A DNA stretch of 64,000 nucleotides, from the NCBI GenBank assembly GCA_026707665.1, contig JAPOWK010000094.1, positions 55,367 through 119,366 on the forward strand, read 5' to 3'. Origin of the DNA: Chloroflexota bacterium. Lineage in GTDB: Bacteria > Chloroflexota > Anaerolineae > Aggregatilineales > Phototrophicaceae. Positions 16,298 to 24,109 of the stretch are shown piece by piece. Within the stretch, counting starts at the first letter, position 1, and every line of letters starts with the position of its first letter. Both the position numbers and the translations under genes were made by a program. The notes below the pieces were generated by a model. That model was given only the letters and a program-made list of their open reading frames with translations. It was not told the origin of the DNA and made no database searches.

Positions 16298-17323
16298 ATG
16301 ACCAAACGAAGCTTGTATGCCCTGCTCTGCCTGTTGGTGCTCGCCCTTGCCGCGCCCGCCGCCCACGCCGATTGTGTCGTCTTGCAGACAGGGGGTGGCG
16401 TCACTGAATACATCAACGTCGACGCGGGCGATTCTGTCTCAGGCAGAATTTCCATCTATCAGGATCCTGACTGTGAAACCGAAATCGATTACTACCTGGA
16501 CAACCCAGGCGGCTTCGTCTATGAAAACAGCCTGGAAGATGCCCACGATACCTGTGAAAAGAACAATCCCGACTACCTTCGTGGCGTCTCCAGAGCCGGC
16601 GACACGCGATCCGGCAGCCAGATTTACCTCTGCGATGTTTCCCCGGGTCGTGGCTCAAGCGGCAGAAGCAACGATGACCGCTCTACCCGTAGCCGTGTCC
16701 CACCTCCCGATCTGGCAGACGACGGCTTTCGCAACCACGCCTTTGATGGCATGAACAGCGGCATCGTTTTCCAACGCCGCAGTGAAAATGGCGTCGGCAA
16801 CGCAAAGGTCATCGATATGGGCTTCCTAGATGCCGTCGATGTCTGGGGCAACATCGGCAGCGGTTACGAAGTCTGCTTCCCAAATTTCGGCCGCATCGTC
16901 TTCCTCGACGCGTCAACCGCGCCACGCGCCTTGCTCTACCCCGAATACCACCATGAAGCCGGCCTGACCTGCGCCAAGATGACCAGCGCCGGCACCTTGG
17001 TTTTGGTCGCGAGCGACGAAGAACGGGTAGACGCCTCAAGCCAGCCAACGGAGGAGCCGCAGCCAGCACCAACCATCGACCCAGCCACGCTCGATGACAT
17101 CGCCGACGCCATTGAGCTCGACGGCTGCACGGTCACGCCCCGCGTCAATCTGAACCTGCGCCAAGCGCCTTGGGAGCCCATCCTCGCTGTGATCCCTGCC
17201 AACACCGAAGTGCCGGCGACTGCCCGCACCGAGAACTGGTTCAAGGTCACGTATGAAGAAACCGAAGGCTGGATCGCCGCCTGGCTGGTCAATACCTACG
17301 GCGACTGCGGCTGGAGAGAGTGA
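16298..17323 (+). CDS. Secreted SH3b protein, paralogue 3 of the 'VDVWGN' family
   Basis: 341 residues with a signal peptide (LYALLCLLVLALAAPAAHA) and a TAGGAG ribosome site. The N-terminal Cys-containing domain (about 25-110) and Ser/Arg linker are followed by the shared domain (about 145-235: SGIVFQRRSENGVGNAK, LDAVDVWGNIGSGYEVCF, IVFLDASTAPR). A Pro/Thr linker then leads to a C-terminal SH3b domain (about 270-340, NLRQAPWEPI...GWIAAWLVNT). The layout is the same as the 13516-14580 gene, and the SH3b domains are nearly identical, indicating recent duplication. The next gene starts one base after the stop. Confidence 0.7.
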   Translation: MTKRSLYALLCLLVLALAAPAAHADCVVLQTGGGVTEYINVDAGDSVSGRISIYQDPDCETEIDYYLDNPGGFVYENSLEDAHDTCEKNNPDYLRGVSRAGDTRSGSQIYLCDVSPGRGSSGRSNDDRSTRSRVPPPDLADDGFRNHAFDGMNSGIVFQRRSENGVGNAKVIDMGFLDAVDVWGNIGSGYEVCFPNFGRIVFLDASTAPRALLYPEYHHEAGLTCAKMTSAGTLVLVASDEERVDASSQPTEEPQPAPTIDPATLDDIADAIELDGCTVTPRVNLNLRQAPWEPILAVIPANTEVPATARTENWFKVTYEETEGWIAAWLVNTYGDCGWRE

Positions 17324-17324
17324 T

Positions 17325-17687
17325 ATGTACACCTTCCGTGTCTTTAATGGACCACAGCTCGTCCGCGAATATGACCACCCCTACTCCGTCAGCAGCTATA
17401 TCAAACAGACCGTCAACCGACACGATTTTATCGTGGAAATTGCCAACACCATGGACGGCGACTGCGAGGCTATTGTGGAGCGCGTCACCAGCAAGATCTG
17501 GCTGAAAAAGAATTTGGAGACGGAATATCGCCGGCGGATTCGCAACAGACGGCAGTTTTTACAGTTCGCCCGCCGGCGAGCCTTCTACCGAACGACGGGC
17601 AAAGACGCCGCCCGCATGGAAAGCGGCGCCATTTTCGATACAGATCTGATTACCCGCGAAACCAAGAAGTTGCTGTGGCGCTCCTAG
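17325..17687 (+). CDS. Hypothetical basic protein, coupled to the SH3b gene
   Basis: 120 residues, no signal peptide and no membrane segment. The start ATG lies one base after the upstream stop (TGATATG), so translation is probably coupled; the frame is open upstream but overlaps the SH3b gene. Beginning MYTFRVFNGPQLVREYDHPY, it ends in an Arg-rich helix (EYRRRIRNRRQFLQFARRR), which might bind nucleic acid. No family was recognised. Confidence 0.5.
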   Translation: MYTFRVFNGPQLVREYDHPYSVSSYIKQTVNRHDFIVEIANTMDGDCEAIVERVTSKIWLKKNLETEYRRRIRNRRQFLQFARRRAFYRTTGKDAARMESGAIFDTDLITRETKKLLWRS

Positions 17688-17753
17688 CTGAACGCCCACC
17701 GTCTAGCGCATACTATCCCTATCCACGTTTGAGAACGTATTGGCACAGTTCAA

Positions 17754-17780
17754 TCATATAGGGTAAGATTCACTATATGA
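17754..17780. promoter_or_regulatory. Putative operator overlapping a TetR start codon
   Basis: TCATATAG (17754-17761) and CTATATGA (17773-17780) form a perfect 8-base inverted repeat with an 11-base spacer. The second arm contains the ATG of the TetR gene. A second small palindrome ACGTT-TGAG-AACGT lies at 17725-17738. Both fit autorepression. Confidence 0.5.
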
Positions 17781-18370
17781 AATACATGGATCCTAGAGTC
17801 AAATTTTCGCGTCAAAAGCTCAAAGACGCACTCGTTAGTCTCACGCTGGAGCAAGGCTATGAGAGCATCTCCATCCAGGCGCTGACCGACCGCGCGAAGG
17901 TCGGCTATGCCACATTCCACCGCCATTACACCAATATTGACGAACTCGCCGAACGCCTGCTCAAAGGCGCCGTTGCCGACCTGGATGAGAGCGTCTGCCA
18001 GAAGCGCTCGCCTGTCGACGAAGCTCTCTTCTTCTGGCGCTATGTTAAGGACAATCAAGGCGTCTTCCGTTTCTACCTTGCCTTGCCGCCAAAACACCCG
18101 GCTCGCAACGTCTTCCTCTCGGGTTCCGCCTATTTCGTGACGCAACGCTATCAGGCGCGAAACCCCGACCGCGTTCCGCTCGATGTCGCCGTACTCCACA
18201 TGGTACAGGGACTCGAGAACCTGCTCATTCTCTATTTGGACGACATCGAGGCTTTTTCGCCCGAGCAAATGGCAACCTTTTTCCACGACCTCATTATCCA
18301 AGCGGCCGCCATCAAGCCGCGCCCAGAATGGCTACAGGAGAACCCTGCCTATCAGCTAGAACCTGTCTGA
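17777..18370 (+). CDS. TetR/AcrR-family regulator (copy 2)
   Basis: 197 residues. It begins MKYMDPRVKFSRQKLKDALV; the TetR helix-turn-helix follows at about 15-58 (LTLEQGYESI, SIQALTDRAKVGYATFHRHY). The C-terminal domain (about 65-197) contains the phrase VLHMVQGLENLLILYLDDIE, also present in spirit in copies 1 and 3 (IGLYLDNIE, IHLYLDNIH). The copies are therefore diverged duplicates that probably share a ligand class. It has its own inverted repeat over the start codon. The ligand is unknown. Confidence 0.85.
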   Translation: MKYMDPRVKFSRQKLKDALVSLTLEQGYESISIQALTDRAKVGYATFHRHYTNIDELAERLLKGAVADLDESVCQKRSPVDEALFFWRYVKDNQGVFRFYLALPPKHPARNVFLSGSAYFVTQRYQARNPDRVPLDVAVLHMVQGLENLLILYLDDIEAFSPEQMATFFHDLIIQAAAIKPRPEWLQENPAYQLEPV

Positions 18371-18400
18371 CGGAGACAGACCATTCTTGGGAGGTTTATC

Positions 18401-18700
18401 ATGGTATATAGCGATCCTCGCCTGGTTCGCTACAAACAAGCCCGACGCGCGGCCCTGCGCGAGCTGCCGCGAAGGCGCCCTCACAAAGACTTCACCGGCA
18501 TCGGCCTGGCGGAACATGCCCTGCTCGGTCAAGCCACCCTCTACCGACACTGCGACAAACTTGACCACATGGACGAATACAGGCCGGAAGCGGTCGCGCA
18601 AATGCGCAACGACCTGTTCGTCATGCCGACCGTCGCCGCCACCATCGAATCGCGCCGGGAGTGGATTCAACGCCACGCTGTTCGGAGTATCGCCAAATGA
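18401..18700 (+). pseudogene. Miniature/decayed TetR paralogue
   Basis: 99 residues. It opens like the neighbouring regulators (MVYSDPRLVRYKQARRAAL) and retains a worn helix-turn-helix (GIGLAEHALLGQATLYRHCDKLDHMDE). After only about 15 further residues it jumps to a sequence resembling the C-terminal end of the family (ATIESRREWIQRHAV against RPEWLQENPAY). About 100 residues of ligand domain are missing. It overlaps the next TetR start by 4 bases (ATGA), so it is still translated as part of the string. It could be an internally deleted pseudogene or a short dominant-negative partner. Confidence 0.55.
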
Positions 18701-19308
18701 GCAAAGATTACGTCGATCCCCGCGTCATCAGAACGCGCCAGCTCTTCGGCCAGGCGCTCATTCGAGCAGCGACCGAGCGCGGATTTGAGAATCTCACCAT
18801 CCAGGCGGTGGTGGATGAAGCCCAGCTCGGCTATGCCTCTTTCCATCGCCATTACCGCAGCCTCGACGAACTCCTCGCCTCGATCGTGACGCCCGCCTGG
18901 GAAACGTTGCACCAGCGCATCGCCGAGCAAGACACGCTCTACGACGAATCCTTGGCGCTGTTTCAGTTCATCCTCGAATTTCAAGACCTCTACCGCATCT
19001 ACCTCAGCCTGCCCAGAAATAGCCCGGTGCGTCAACCGATCGATGAAGCCGCCCTGGCTTTGTTAACTGCCCGCTACGAGCGCCAAAACGACACAAAGGT
19101 GCCATTCGAGCTATCCTTGATGGCCGTCGAAGCGCTCACCGGCCGCCTCATTCACCTTTACCTGGATAACATCCACAAATACTCGCCCAAGGAAATGGCC
19201 GATATGCATCTGGATTTCGTTCTGAAGAGCGCCCTCAATACCCTGCAACTGCGCCAGGGTGTCGTCCTGGCGCCCCAATCGCTCGTCCCTGAAAGTGACG
19301 CATCTTGA
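18697..19308 (+). CDS. TetR/AcrR-family regulator (copy 3)
   Basis: 203 residues from the ATG at 18697, which overlaps the stop of the miniature gene; the frame is open 12 codons earlier without a better start. It begins MSKDYVDPRVIRTRQLFGQA. The TetR helix-turn-helix lies at about 12-55 (NLTIQAVVDEAQLGYASFHRHYRSLDE). The C-terminal domain carries ALTGRLIHLYLDNIHKYSP, matching copy 2 (ILYLDDIEAFSP). It is the last gene of the plus-strand cluster; the next genes face it. Confidence 0.85.
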   Translation: MSKDYVDPRVIRTRQLFGQALIRAATERGFENLTIQAVVDEAQLGYASFHRHYRSLDELLASIVTPAWETLHQRIAEQDTLYDESLALFQFILEFQDLYRIYLSLPRNSPVRQPIDEAALALLTARYERQNDTKVPFELSLMAVEALTGRLIHLYLDNIHKYSPKEMADMHLDFVLKSALNTLQLRQGVVLAPQSLVPESDAS

Positions 19309-19390
19309 CGACTGATTGCGAGGTCAGCCATTGTCGCCGATCTTAAACCGTCTGGCTTGAGCAAACCTGCCGGGTTGACGCAGATCGATA

Positions 19391-19573
19391 TCACCTGTTG
19401 AGGTATCGGCTTGTCAGGATGACTGCCACCAGCAAAACCAAGCCAATTCCGATCGACATCAGGGTCACGACGAATTCTGCTGAATCCGGCTTCACGACGA
19501 AGAGCAAGGCGAGCGATACGCCCAGGACAAAGATCGCAATTCGATAAAAGCCTTTGAGCAATTCAGGCGTCAT
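19391..19573 (-). CDS. Small two-helix membrane protein coupled to the Opp operon
   Basis: 60 residues from the ATG at 19573: MTPELLKGFYRIAIFVLGVS then a second hydrophobic helix (VVTLMSIGIGLVLLVAVIL). The start lies 11 bases inside the end of the OppF-type gene, so translation is coupled to it. The frame continues 33 codons upstream, but entirely within that gene. No family recognised. It may be an accessory subunit of the peptide importer or simply ride on the transcript. Confidence 0.5.
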   Translation of the reverse strand: MTPELLKGFYRIAIFVLGVSLALLFVVKPDSAEFVVTLMSIGIGLVLLVAVILTSRYLNR

Positions 19574-20576
19574 GAAGCACCAACTCCGTGCCGCGCTGCA
19601 ATGGGATACATGCCACTTCCACATCGGAACCAGATTGGAAAGAGACGGACAACTCAGGCACTTCTTGATCACAGACCTCAGCCATATACCATGGGCAGCG
19701 CGGATGGAACGAACAGCCGGGAGGCAATTCAGTCAGGCGCGGAATGTCTTCGCTCCGCAACTGAATATGCTGCTTGCTGCGGGTCTTTTCCGGATCGGGC
19801 TCGGGAATGGCCGACAGCAGGACCCTGGTATACGGGTGTTGAGGATCGCGAATAATCTCTTGCGTGCGACCTATTTCAACCAGCCTTCCCAAATACATGA
19901 CGCCGATCCGGCCATCCCAGGCAAAGTACTTGGCCAGCGCCAGGTCATGAGTAATGAACACGATCGTCACATCCAGTCGATCGCGCAGGTCCATCATCAT
20001 CTGCAGGATACCGATGCGAATGGAGACATCCACCATGCTGACGGCCTCATCGGCGACGATGACAGACGGTTCGGTGGTGAGCGCCCGCGCGATGCTGACG
20101 CGCTGCCGCTGGCCACCGCTGAGTTGATGTGGATACTTATTGACAAAGTCTCCCACCGGCGTCAAGTCGACCAATTCTAGCAATTCGTGTACGCGCTGCA
20201 ATACGCCGCGGCCCCGTGGTGCGAGTTTATGTCTGACCAGCGGATAACTGAGCATTTCGGAGACGGTCTGCGTCGGATTCAGCGAGGCGTACGGATCCTG
20301 ATGAATGATCTGTACCGATCGGCGAAAGCGCCGGTAATCTTCGCCGCGCAAGGAGGCGATATCCGCCCCTTCGAACTCGACGATGCCTGCGCTTGGCGGC
20401 AGCAAACCGCAGATGATTTTGCCGGTGGTTGTCTTGCCACAGCCGCTCTCGCCAACCAGACAAAGGAACTCAAGTCGGTTGACTGAGATGTTGATATCTT
20501 GCAGGACAGGCACGATGTCCCGACCGGACTTAAAGCTGCGGTAGACGCGCTTTAGGTCGATAACGGACGACGACAT
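19563..20576 (-). CDS. Oligopeptide/dipeptide ABC transporter ATP-binding protein, OppF/DppF type
   Basis: A 337-residue cytoplasmic ATPase. Walker A GESGCGKTT lies at about 37-45, signature LSGGQRQRVSIARAL at about 150-164, and Walker B VIVADEAVSMVD at about 170-181. The oligopeptide-transporter C-terminal extension (about 235-310) includes a Cys-containing PPGCSFHPRCPW motif that in this family binds an iron-sulfur cluster. It starts at the last base of the OppD-type gene stop, so the two are coupled and form the ATPase pair that powers the permeases upstream. Confidence 0.9.
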   Translation of the reverse strand: MSSSVIDLKRVYRSFKSGRDIVPVLQDINISVNRLEFLCLVGESGCGKTTTGKIICGLLPPSAGIVEFEGADIASLRGEDYRRFRRSVQIIHQDPYASLNPTQTVSEMLSYPLVRHKLAPRGRGVLQRVHELLELVDLTPVGDFVNKYPHQLSGGQRQRVSIARALTTEPSVIVADEAVSMVDVSIRIGILQMMMDLRDRLDVTIVFITHDLALAKYFAWDGRIGVMYLGRLVEIGRTQEIIRDPQHPYTRVLLSAIPEPDPEKTRSKQHIQLRSEDIPRLTELPPGCSFHPRCPWYMAEVCDQEVPELSVSFQSGSDVEVACIPLQRGTELVLHDA

Positions 20577-21595
20577 TAGACCCGCGTCTTTCGGCTCTCG
20601 ATCAAGCGATCTTTGTGCCAGCAGGCGGCCAGATGTCCGCCAATATCGGCAGTTAGCGGCGGGCTATCCTCCATGCACACATCATCTGCGAATCCGCAGC
20701 GAGGATGAAACTTGCATCCGTTTGGCGGCGTGATGAGGTTTGGCGGCGATCCCGGGATGCTTTGCAGCATGTCTTGCGTATGCTCAAGCGTCGGCACTGA
20801 TGTCAACAAGCCCTGCGTGTATGGATGGAGCGACCGGTAGAATATATCGTTGACGCCGCCCAGTTCGACAATTTCGCCGGCGTAAACGGTAGCGACATGA
20901 TCCGCCATTTCCGCCGCCAGAGACAGATCGTGGCTGATGAATATGATGCTGAAATTCAGTTGACGCTGCATGTCGTTCAATACATCAATGATGGCGCGCT
21001 GCGTCAGGATATCGAGCGCGGTGGTCGGCTCATCGAGAATCACAATTTGCGGGCTGAGCAGTACCCCCAGCGCGAGCAAGGTGCGCTGCTTCATGCCCCC
21101 GCTCAGTTCATGCGGATAGGCGTCGTAGACGCGCTCGGGGTCCAGGCGCACCAGTTGGAGCAGACTGAGCGCCCGCTTGCGCACGGCTGATTTGTCCGTC
21201 CAACCGTGCGACTGCGCGGTGTCCTCAAACTGTCTGCGGATTTTCAGTACTGGATTGAAGGCATTCTGCGCCCCCTGAAACACCATCGCGCATTCGTTCC
21301 ACCGGAATTCGCGCAGCTGTCGGCTGTTCAGTTCTAGTACATCCTGAACCTTCTGATTGCGCTGATAGAGAATCCGACCGCTTTTGATGACAGCGTTCCT
21401 GGGCAGCTTGCGGATTAGCGCCAGGCTGATGGTGGTTTTGCCGCTGCCGCTCTCGCCGATAAGCGCCATCGCCTCGCCGTTTCTAAGCTCGAAAGACACA
21501 TTGGCTGTCGCCTTGACGTCGCCTCGATCGGTGCGATAAACGACAGATAGGTTGTCGACCTTGAGAACCACATCGGGCGGCAGCATCGGCGACAT
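20576..21595 (-). CDS. Oligopeptide/dipeptide ABC transporter ATP-binding protein, OppD/DppD type
   Basis: 339 residues. Walker A GESGSGKTT is at about 44-52, signature LSGGMKQRTLLALG at about 160-173, and Walker B IVILDEPTTALD at about 178-190. The C-terminal peptide-transporter domain carries NGCKFHPRCGFADDVC, the same Cys pattern as in its partner. It lies 11 bases after the OppC-type permease and runs into the OppF-type gene. The set is a complete peptide or nickel-class importer; the ligand is not determined by sequence. Confidence 0.9.
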   Translation of the reverse strand: MSPMLPPDVVLKVDNLSVVYRTDRGDVKATANVSFELRNGEAMALIGESGSGKTTISLALIRKLPRNAVIKSGRILYQRNQKVQDVLELNSRQLREFRWNECAMVFQGAQNAFNPVLKIRRQFEDTAQSHGWTDKSAVRKRALSLLQLVRLDPERVYDAYPHELSGGMKQRTLLALGVLLSPQIVILDEPTTALDILTQRAIIDVLNDMQRQLNFSIIFISHDLSLAAEMADHVATVYAGEIVELGGVNDIFYRSLHPYTQGLLTSVPTLEHTQDMLQSIPGSPPNLITPPNGCKFHPRCGFADDVCMEDSPPLTADIGGHLAACWHKDRLIESRKTRV

Positions 21596-21606
21596 GATGC
21601 CGACCC

Positions 21607-22851
21607 TTATACCGCAGCCCGCAGGCGCGGATCAAAGATCTCTTCGAGCGCGCGCGCGAAGAGCACCAGGCAAACCTGGAAGAAAGCGATCGCCAGCACC
21701 GGCGACAGCGCCATACTGGCGCCATCGGGGTTGTACAAAGTCCCGCGCGACCGACCGAAATACAGCATCACGCCCCAAGTGTAGTCATTGATCGGCGCCA
21801 AGCCCAGAACGACAAGCCCGATCTGCTCGTACATGGCAAAAGTGATCGAAAAGATGAAGTTGATCATGACGTAGCTGATCATATTGGGCAGGATTTCGCG
21901 GAACATGATGTGGTTGGTGCTCAAGCCGAGCGAGCGAGCCGCTTCAACAAAGTCGCGTTCGCGCAAGCTGAGGACCTGTGACCGGATGGCGCGCATCAAG
22001 GCTGGCCAGCCTAGCAATCCGATCAACACACCGAGGTAAAGCGTATTGTTGAAGCGGATCACGCCCGCCATCACGACCAGCAGCGGAAAGCGGGGTATCG
22101 CCAGGATCAGATTCGTCAAGGCGGTTAAGGCGCTATCGAGGACGCCGCCGGTCAGCGCGGCAATGGAGCCAAGGAAAAGGGCCACCGACGTGGAGATCAC
22201 GCCCCCGATCAGCGCCGTTAGAATCAGTACGCGGCCGCCATGCACGACATGCGTGGCGATGTCGCGCCCCTGCGTGTCCGTGCCCAGGAGGTGAGGCGGG
22301 CCCAGCGCGCGATTCGATATCACGATGTTTTCGTTGAAGAGCGCTCTCAACTCAGGATCTTCCTGGTTGGTGATAAGTTCAGTCACGGTTTTGGAAAATA
22401 TGAGCAGCGCGTCAATCTCTCGATTGGCGAGGTCAATCAGGGACGCTTCCAGGCCGGGCCCGGCGCGGCGGCTGGTCCAGCGGTATTTCTCTATCGTCAG
22501 AATATGGGCGTAGGGCGCGATGAGGTCGGGACCGCCGGTTTGATCGACGACGCCCACTGTCTTTCCAGCCAAGTCCTCGAATGTAACCAGATGAGCATTT
22601 TCCCGATGCACCGCCAGTTGGATTCGTGACCCAATCGGACCGACGATCTCGTCGAGATTGGGTTCGCTGTCAAATTCGATGAATCGGGGCATGATAAAAG
22701 TGCCGATGAAATAGGCGACCAGCCCGATGAAACCGATCATGCCCGGAATGTTGGAGCGCAATCGGCTGATGAAGCGTACTGCCGCGCGCAGGACCGACCA
22801 GGGAATCCACAGGATTGCGATCAGGGAAGTCGGCGTCGGTCGGCTGTCCAT
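21607..22851 (-). CDS. Oligopeptide/dipeptide ABC permease, OppC/DppC type, with ~120-residue extracytoplasmic insert
   Basis: At 414 residues this is about 100 longer than usual OppC proteins. One membrane helix lies at about 36-55, and the canonical HLLGTDTQGRD motif only at about 187-197. Five further helices follow, with the EAA loop FVEAARSLGLSTNHIMFREI at about 300-320. The extra segment (about 60-180) contains TFEDLAGKTVGVVDQTGG and LANREIDALLIFSKTVTELI, which read like one lobe of a solute-binding protein. It should face outside, between helix 1 and the core. A tethered binding lobe or docking domain is an inference. It overlaps no neighbour and starts one base after OppB ends. Confidence 0.85.
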   Translation of the reverse strand: MDSRPTPTSLIAILWIPWSVLRAAVRFISRLRSNIPGMIGFIGLVAYFIGTFIMPRFIEFDSEPNLDEIVGPIGSRIQLAVHRENAHLVTFEDLAGKTVGVVDQTGGPDLIAPYAHILTIEKYRWTSRRAGPGLEASLIDLANREIDALLIFSKTVTELITNQEDPELRALFNENIVISNRALGPPHLLGTDTQGRDIATHVVHGGRVLILTALIGGVISTSVALFLGSIAALTGGVLDSALTALTNLILAIPRFPLLVVMAGVIRFNNTLYLGVLIGLLGWPALMRAIRSQVLSLRERDFVEAARSLGLSTNHIMFREILPNMISYVMINFIFSITFAMYEQIGLVVLGLAPINDYTWGVMLYFGRSRGTLYNPDGASMALSPVLAIAFFQVCLVLFARALEEIFDPRLRAAV

Positions 22852-22852
22852 G

Positions 22853-23938
22853 TTATCGCTCGCCGGAAATCCGGACGCGCGGATCCAGCATGCCGTAAGT
22901 CAAATCGGCGAAGAGATTCGAGAAGACCACCGCCATCGTAAGAATGAGGAACACCCCTTGCATTGAGGTGTAGTCGCGCACCGTGATAGCTTGGAAGAGG
23001 TAATGTCCGATGCCCCAGTAGACGAAGATCTCCTCAATGACAACTCCGCTGCCCAATACGAATCCAACCGCGATTGTCAACTGCGTGAACAAGGGTAAAG
23101 AGGCATTGCGCCCCACATAGGACGTGATGATGCGTTTGTCCTTGAGCCCGCGCGCCTCCGCTACGTTCACATAATCTTCGTTGAGTACGCCCATTGTGCT
23201 GCTCTTCATATTCAGCATCCAGCCGCCCAATGTGGCGATGACATAGGTTGCAATGGGCAGGGCTGCGTGTTTGCATACGCTGAGCAGAAACTCAGCGTTT
23301 AGGCCCGGCACGAGGCGAATATCGTATGTCCCGCGCAATTCACCAACGTTAAACAGGTTGAACTGGATGCCCAACACGATGATGATCAGCAGGCCCCAAA
23401 TATAATTGGGAACGCCGGTCATAAATGACGACAAGAACGATAGCGAATGATCCAAGAAAGAATCTCTATAATAGGCCATCGTCATGCCCAGAACGATGCC
23501 CAAGACAAAACTGATGAGCAGGCCCATGCCCACGGCAAAGACGGTCCAGGGCAAGAACCGGGCAATCTCGTCGATGACCTCAGTCCCGGGTGAGGTTATT
23601 GACGTGCCCAGGTCAAATCTAAGCAGATCACCCAGCCAATCAAAATATAAATCCAGCAGCGAGGCGTCGGGATCAAAGTTGAAGCTGGCGGCGACCCGAT
23701 CATAAGCCTCCTGATACGATATGCCTTCCTGCGTGAGAATCTGTTCGATAAGAACATCAATCGGGTTGCCCGGCATCTCGCGCACAAGCAAGAAGGTCAG
23801 CGTCGCCACCGCCCAGATGGTTAAGATAGCTTGTACAAATACGCGTACAGTGTAGCTTTTGAGCGCCCTGCCTAGCGCGTCGATAATCCTGTCGAAGCCA
23901 GGCGTCTCTAGGGGAGCGTTCAGGCTTTGGCTTGCCAA
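22853..23938 (-). CDS. Oligopeptide/dipeptide ABC permease, OppB/DppB type
   Basis: 361 residues with six membrane segments. The first helix (about 35-53, FVQAILTIWAVATLTFLLV) is followed by REMPGNPIDVLIEQ, the family's conserved extracytoplasmic start. The EAA loop DYVNVAEARGLKDKRIITSYV lies at about 235-255 and the end MLDPRVRISG is typical. First gene of the permease/ATPase block; it pairs with the OppC-type permease. Confidence 0.9.
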   Translation of the reverse strand: MASQSLNAPLETPGFDRIIDALGRALKSYTVRVFVQAILTIWAVATLTFLLVREMPGNPIDVLIEQILTQEGISYQEAYDRVAASFNFDPDASLLDLYFDWLGDLLRFDLGTSITSPGTEVIDEIARFLPWTVFAVGMGLLISFVLGIVLGMTMAYYRDSFLDHSLSFLSSFMTGVPNYIWGLLIIIVLGIQFNLFNVGELRGTYDIRLVPGLNAEFLLSVCKHAALPIATYVIATLGGWMLNMKSSTMGVLNEDYVNVAEARGLKDKRIITSYVGRNASLPLFTQLTIAVGFVLGSGVVIEEIFVYWGIGHYLFQAITVRDYTSMQGVFLILTMAVVFSNLFADLTYGMLDPRVRISGER

Positions 23939-24039
23939 TTCTCTCCTCCGGCGATAGGCCTATTGCGCTTCGTACCTTATGCGGTTTGAAACGTCATTCT
24001 CGGTCGCGACTCGGTGGGGACACCATACCAAAACTATAA

Positions 24040-24071
24040 ATCGAAAAGGGGCGGGCTGCCAACCCGCCCCC
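24040..24071 (-). terminator. Rho-independent terminator after the Opp binding-protein gene
   Basis: GGGGCGGG (24048-24055) pairs perfectly with CCCGCCCC (24063-24070) around a 7-base loop. On the minus strand the stem is followed by TTTTCGATTTATAG. It lies between the abundant binding-protein gene and the downstream permease genes, so partial read-through would set their ratio. Confidence 0.75.
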
Positions 24072-24109
24072 GAGTCTTGCTGCGAAATGCCCGATCGGCG
24101 TATCTGCTT

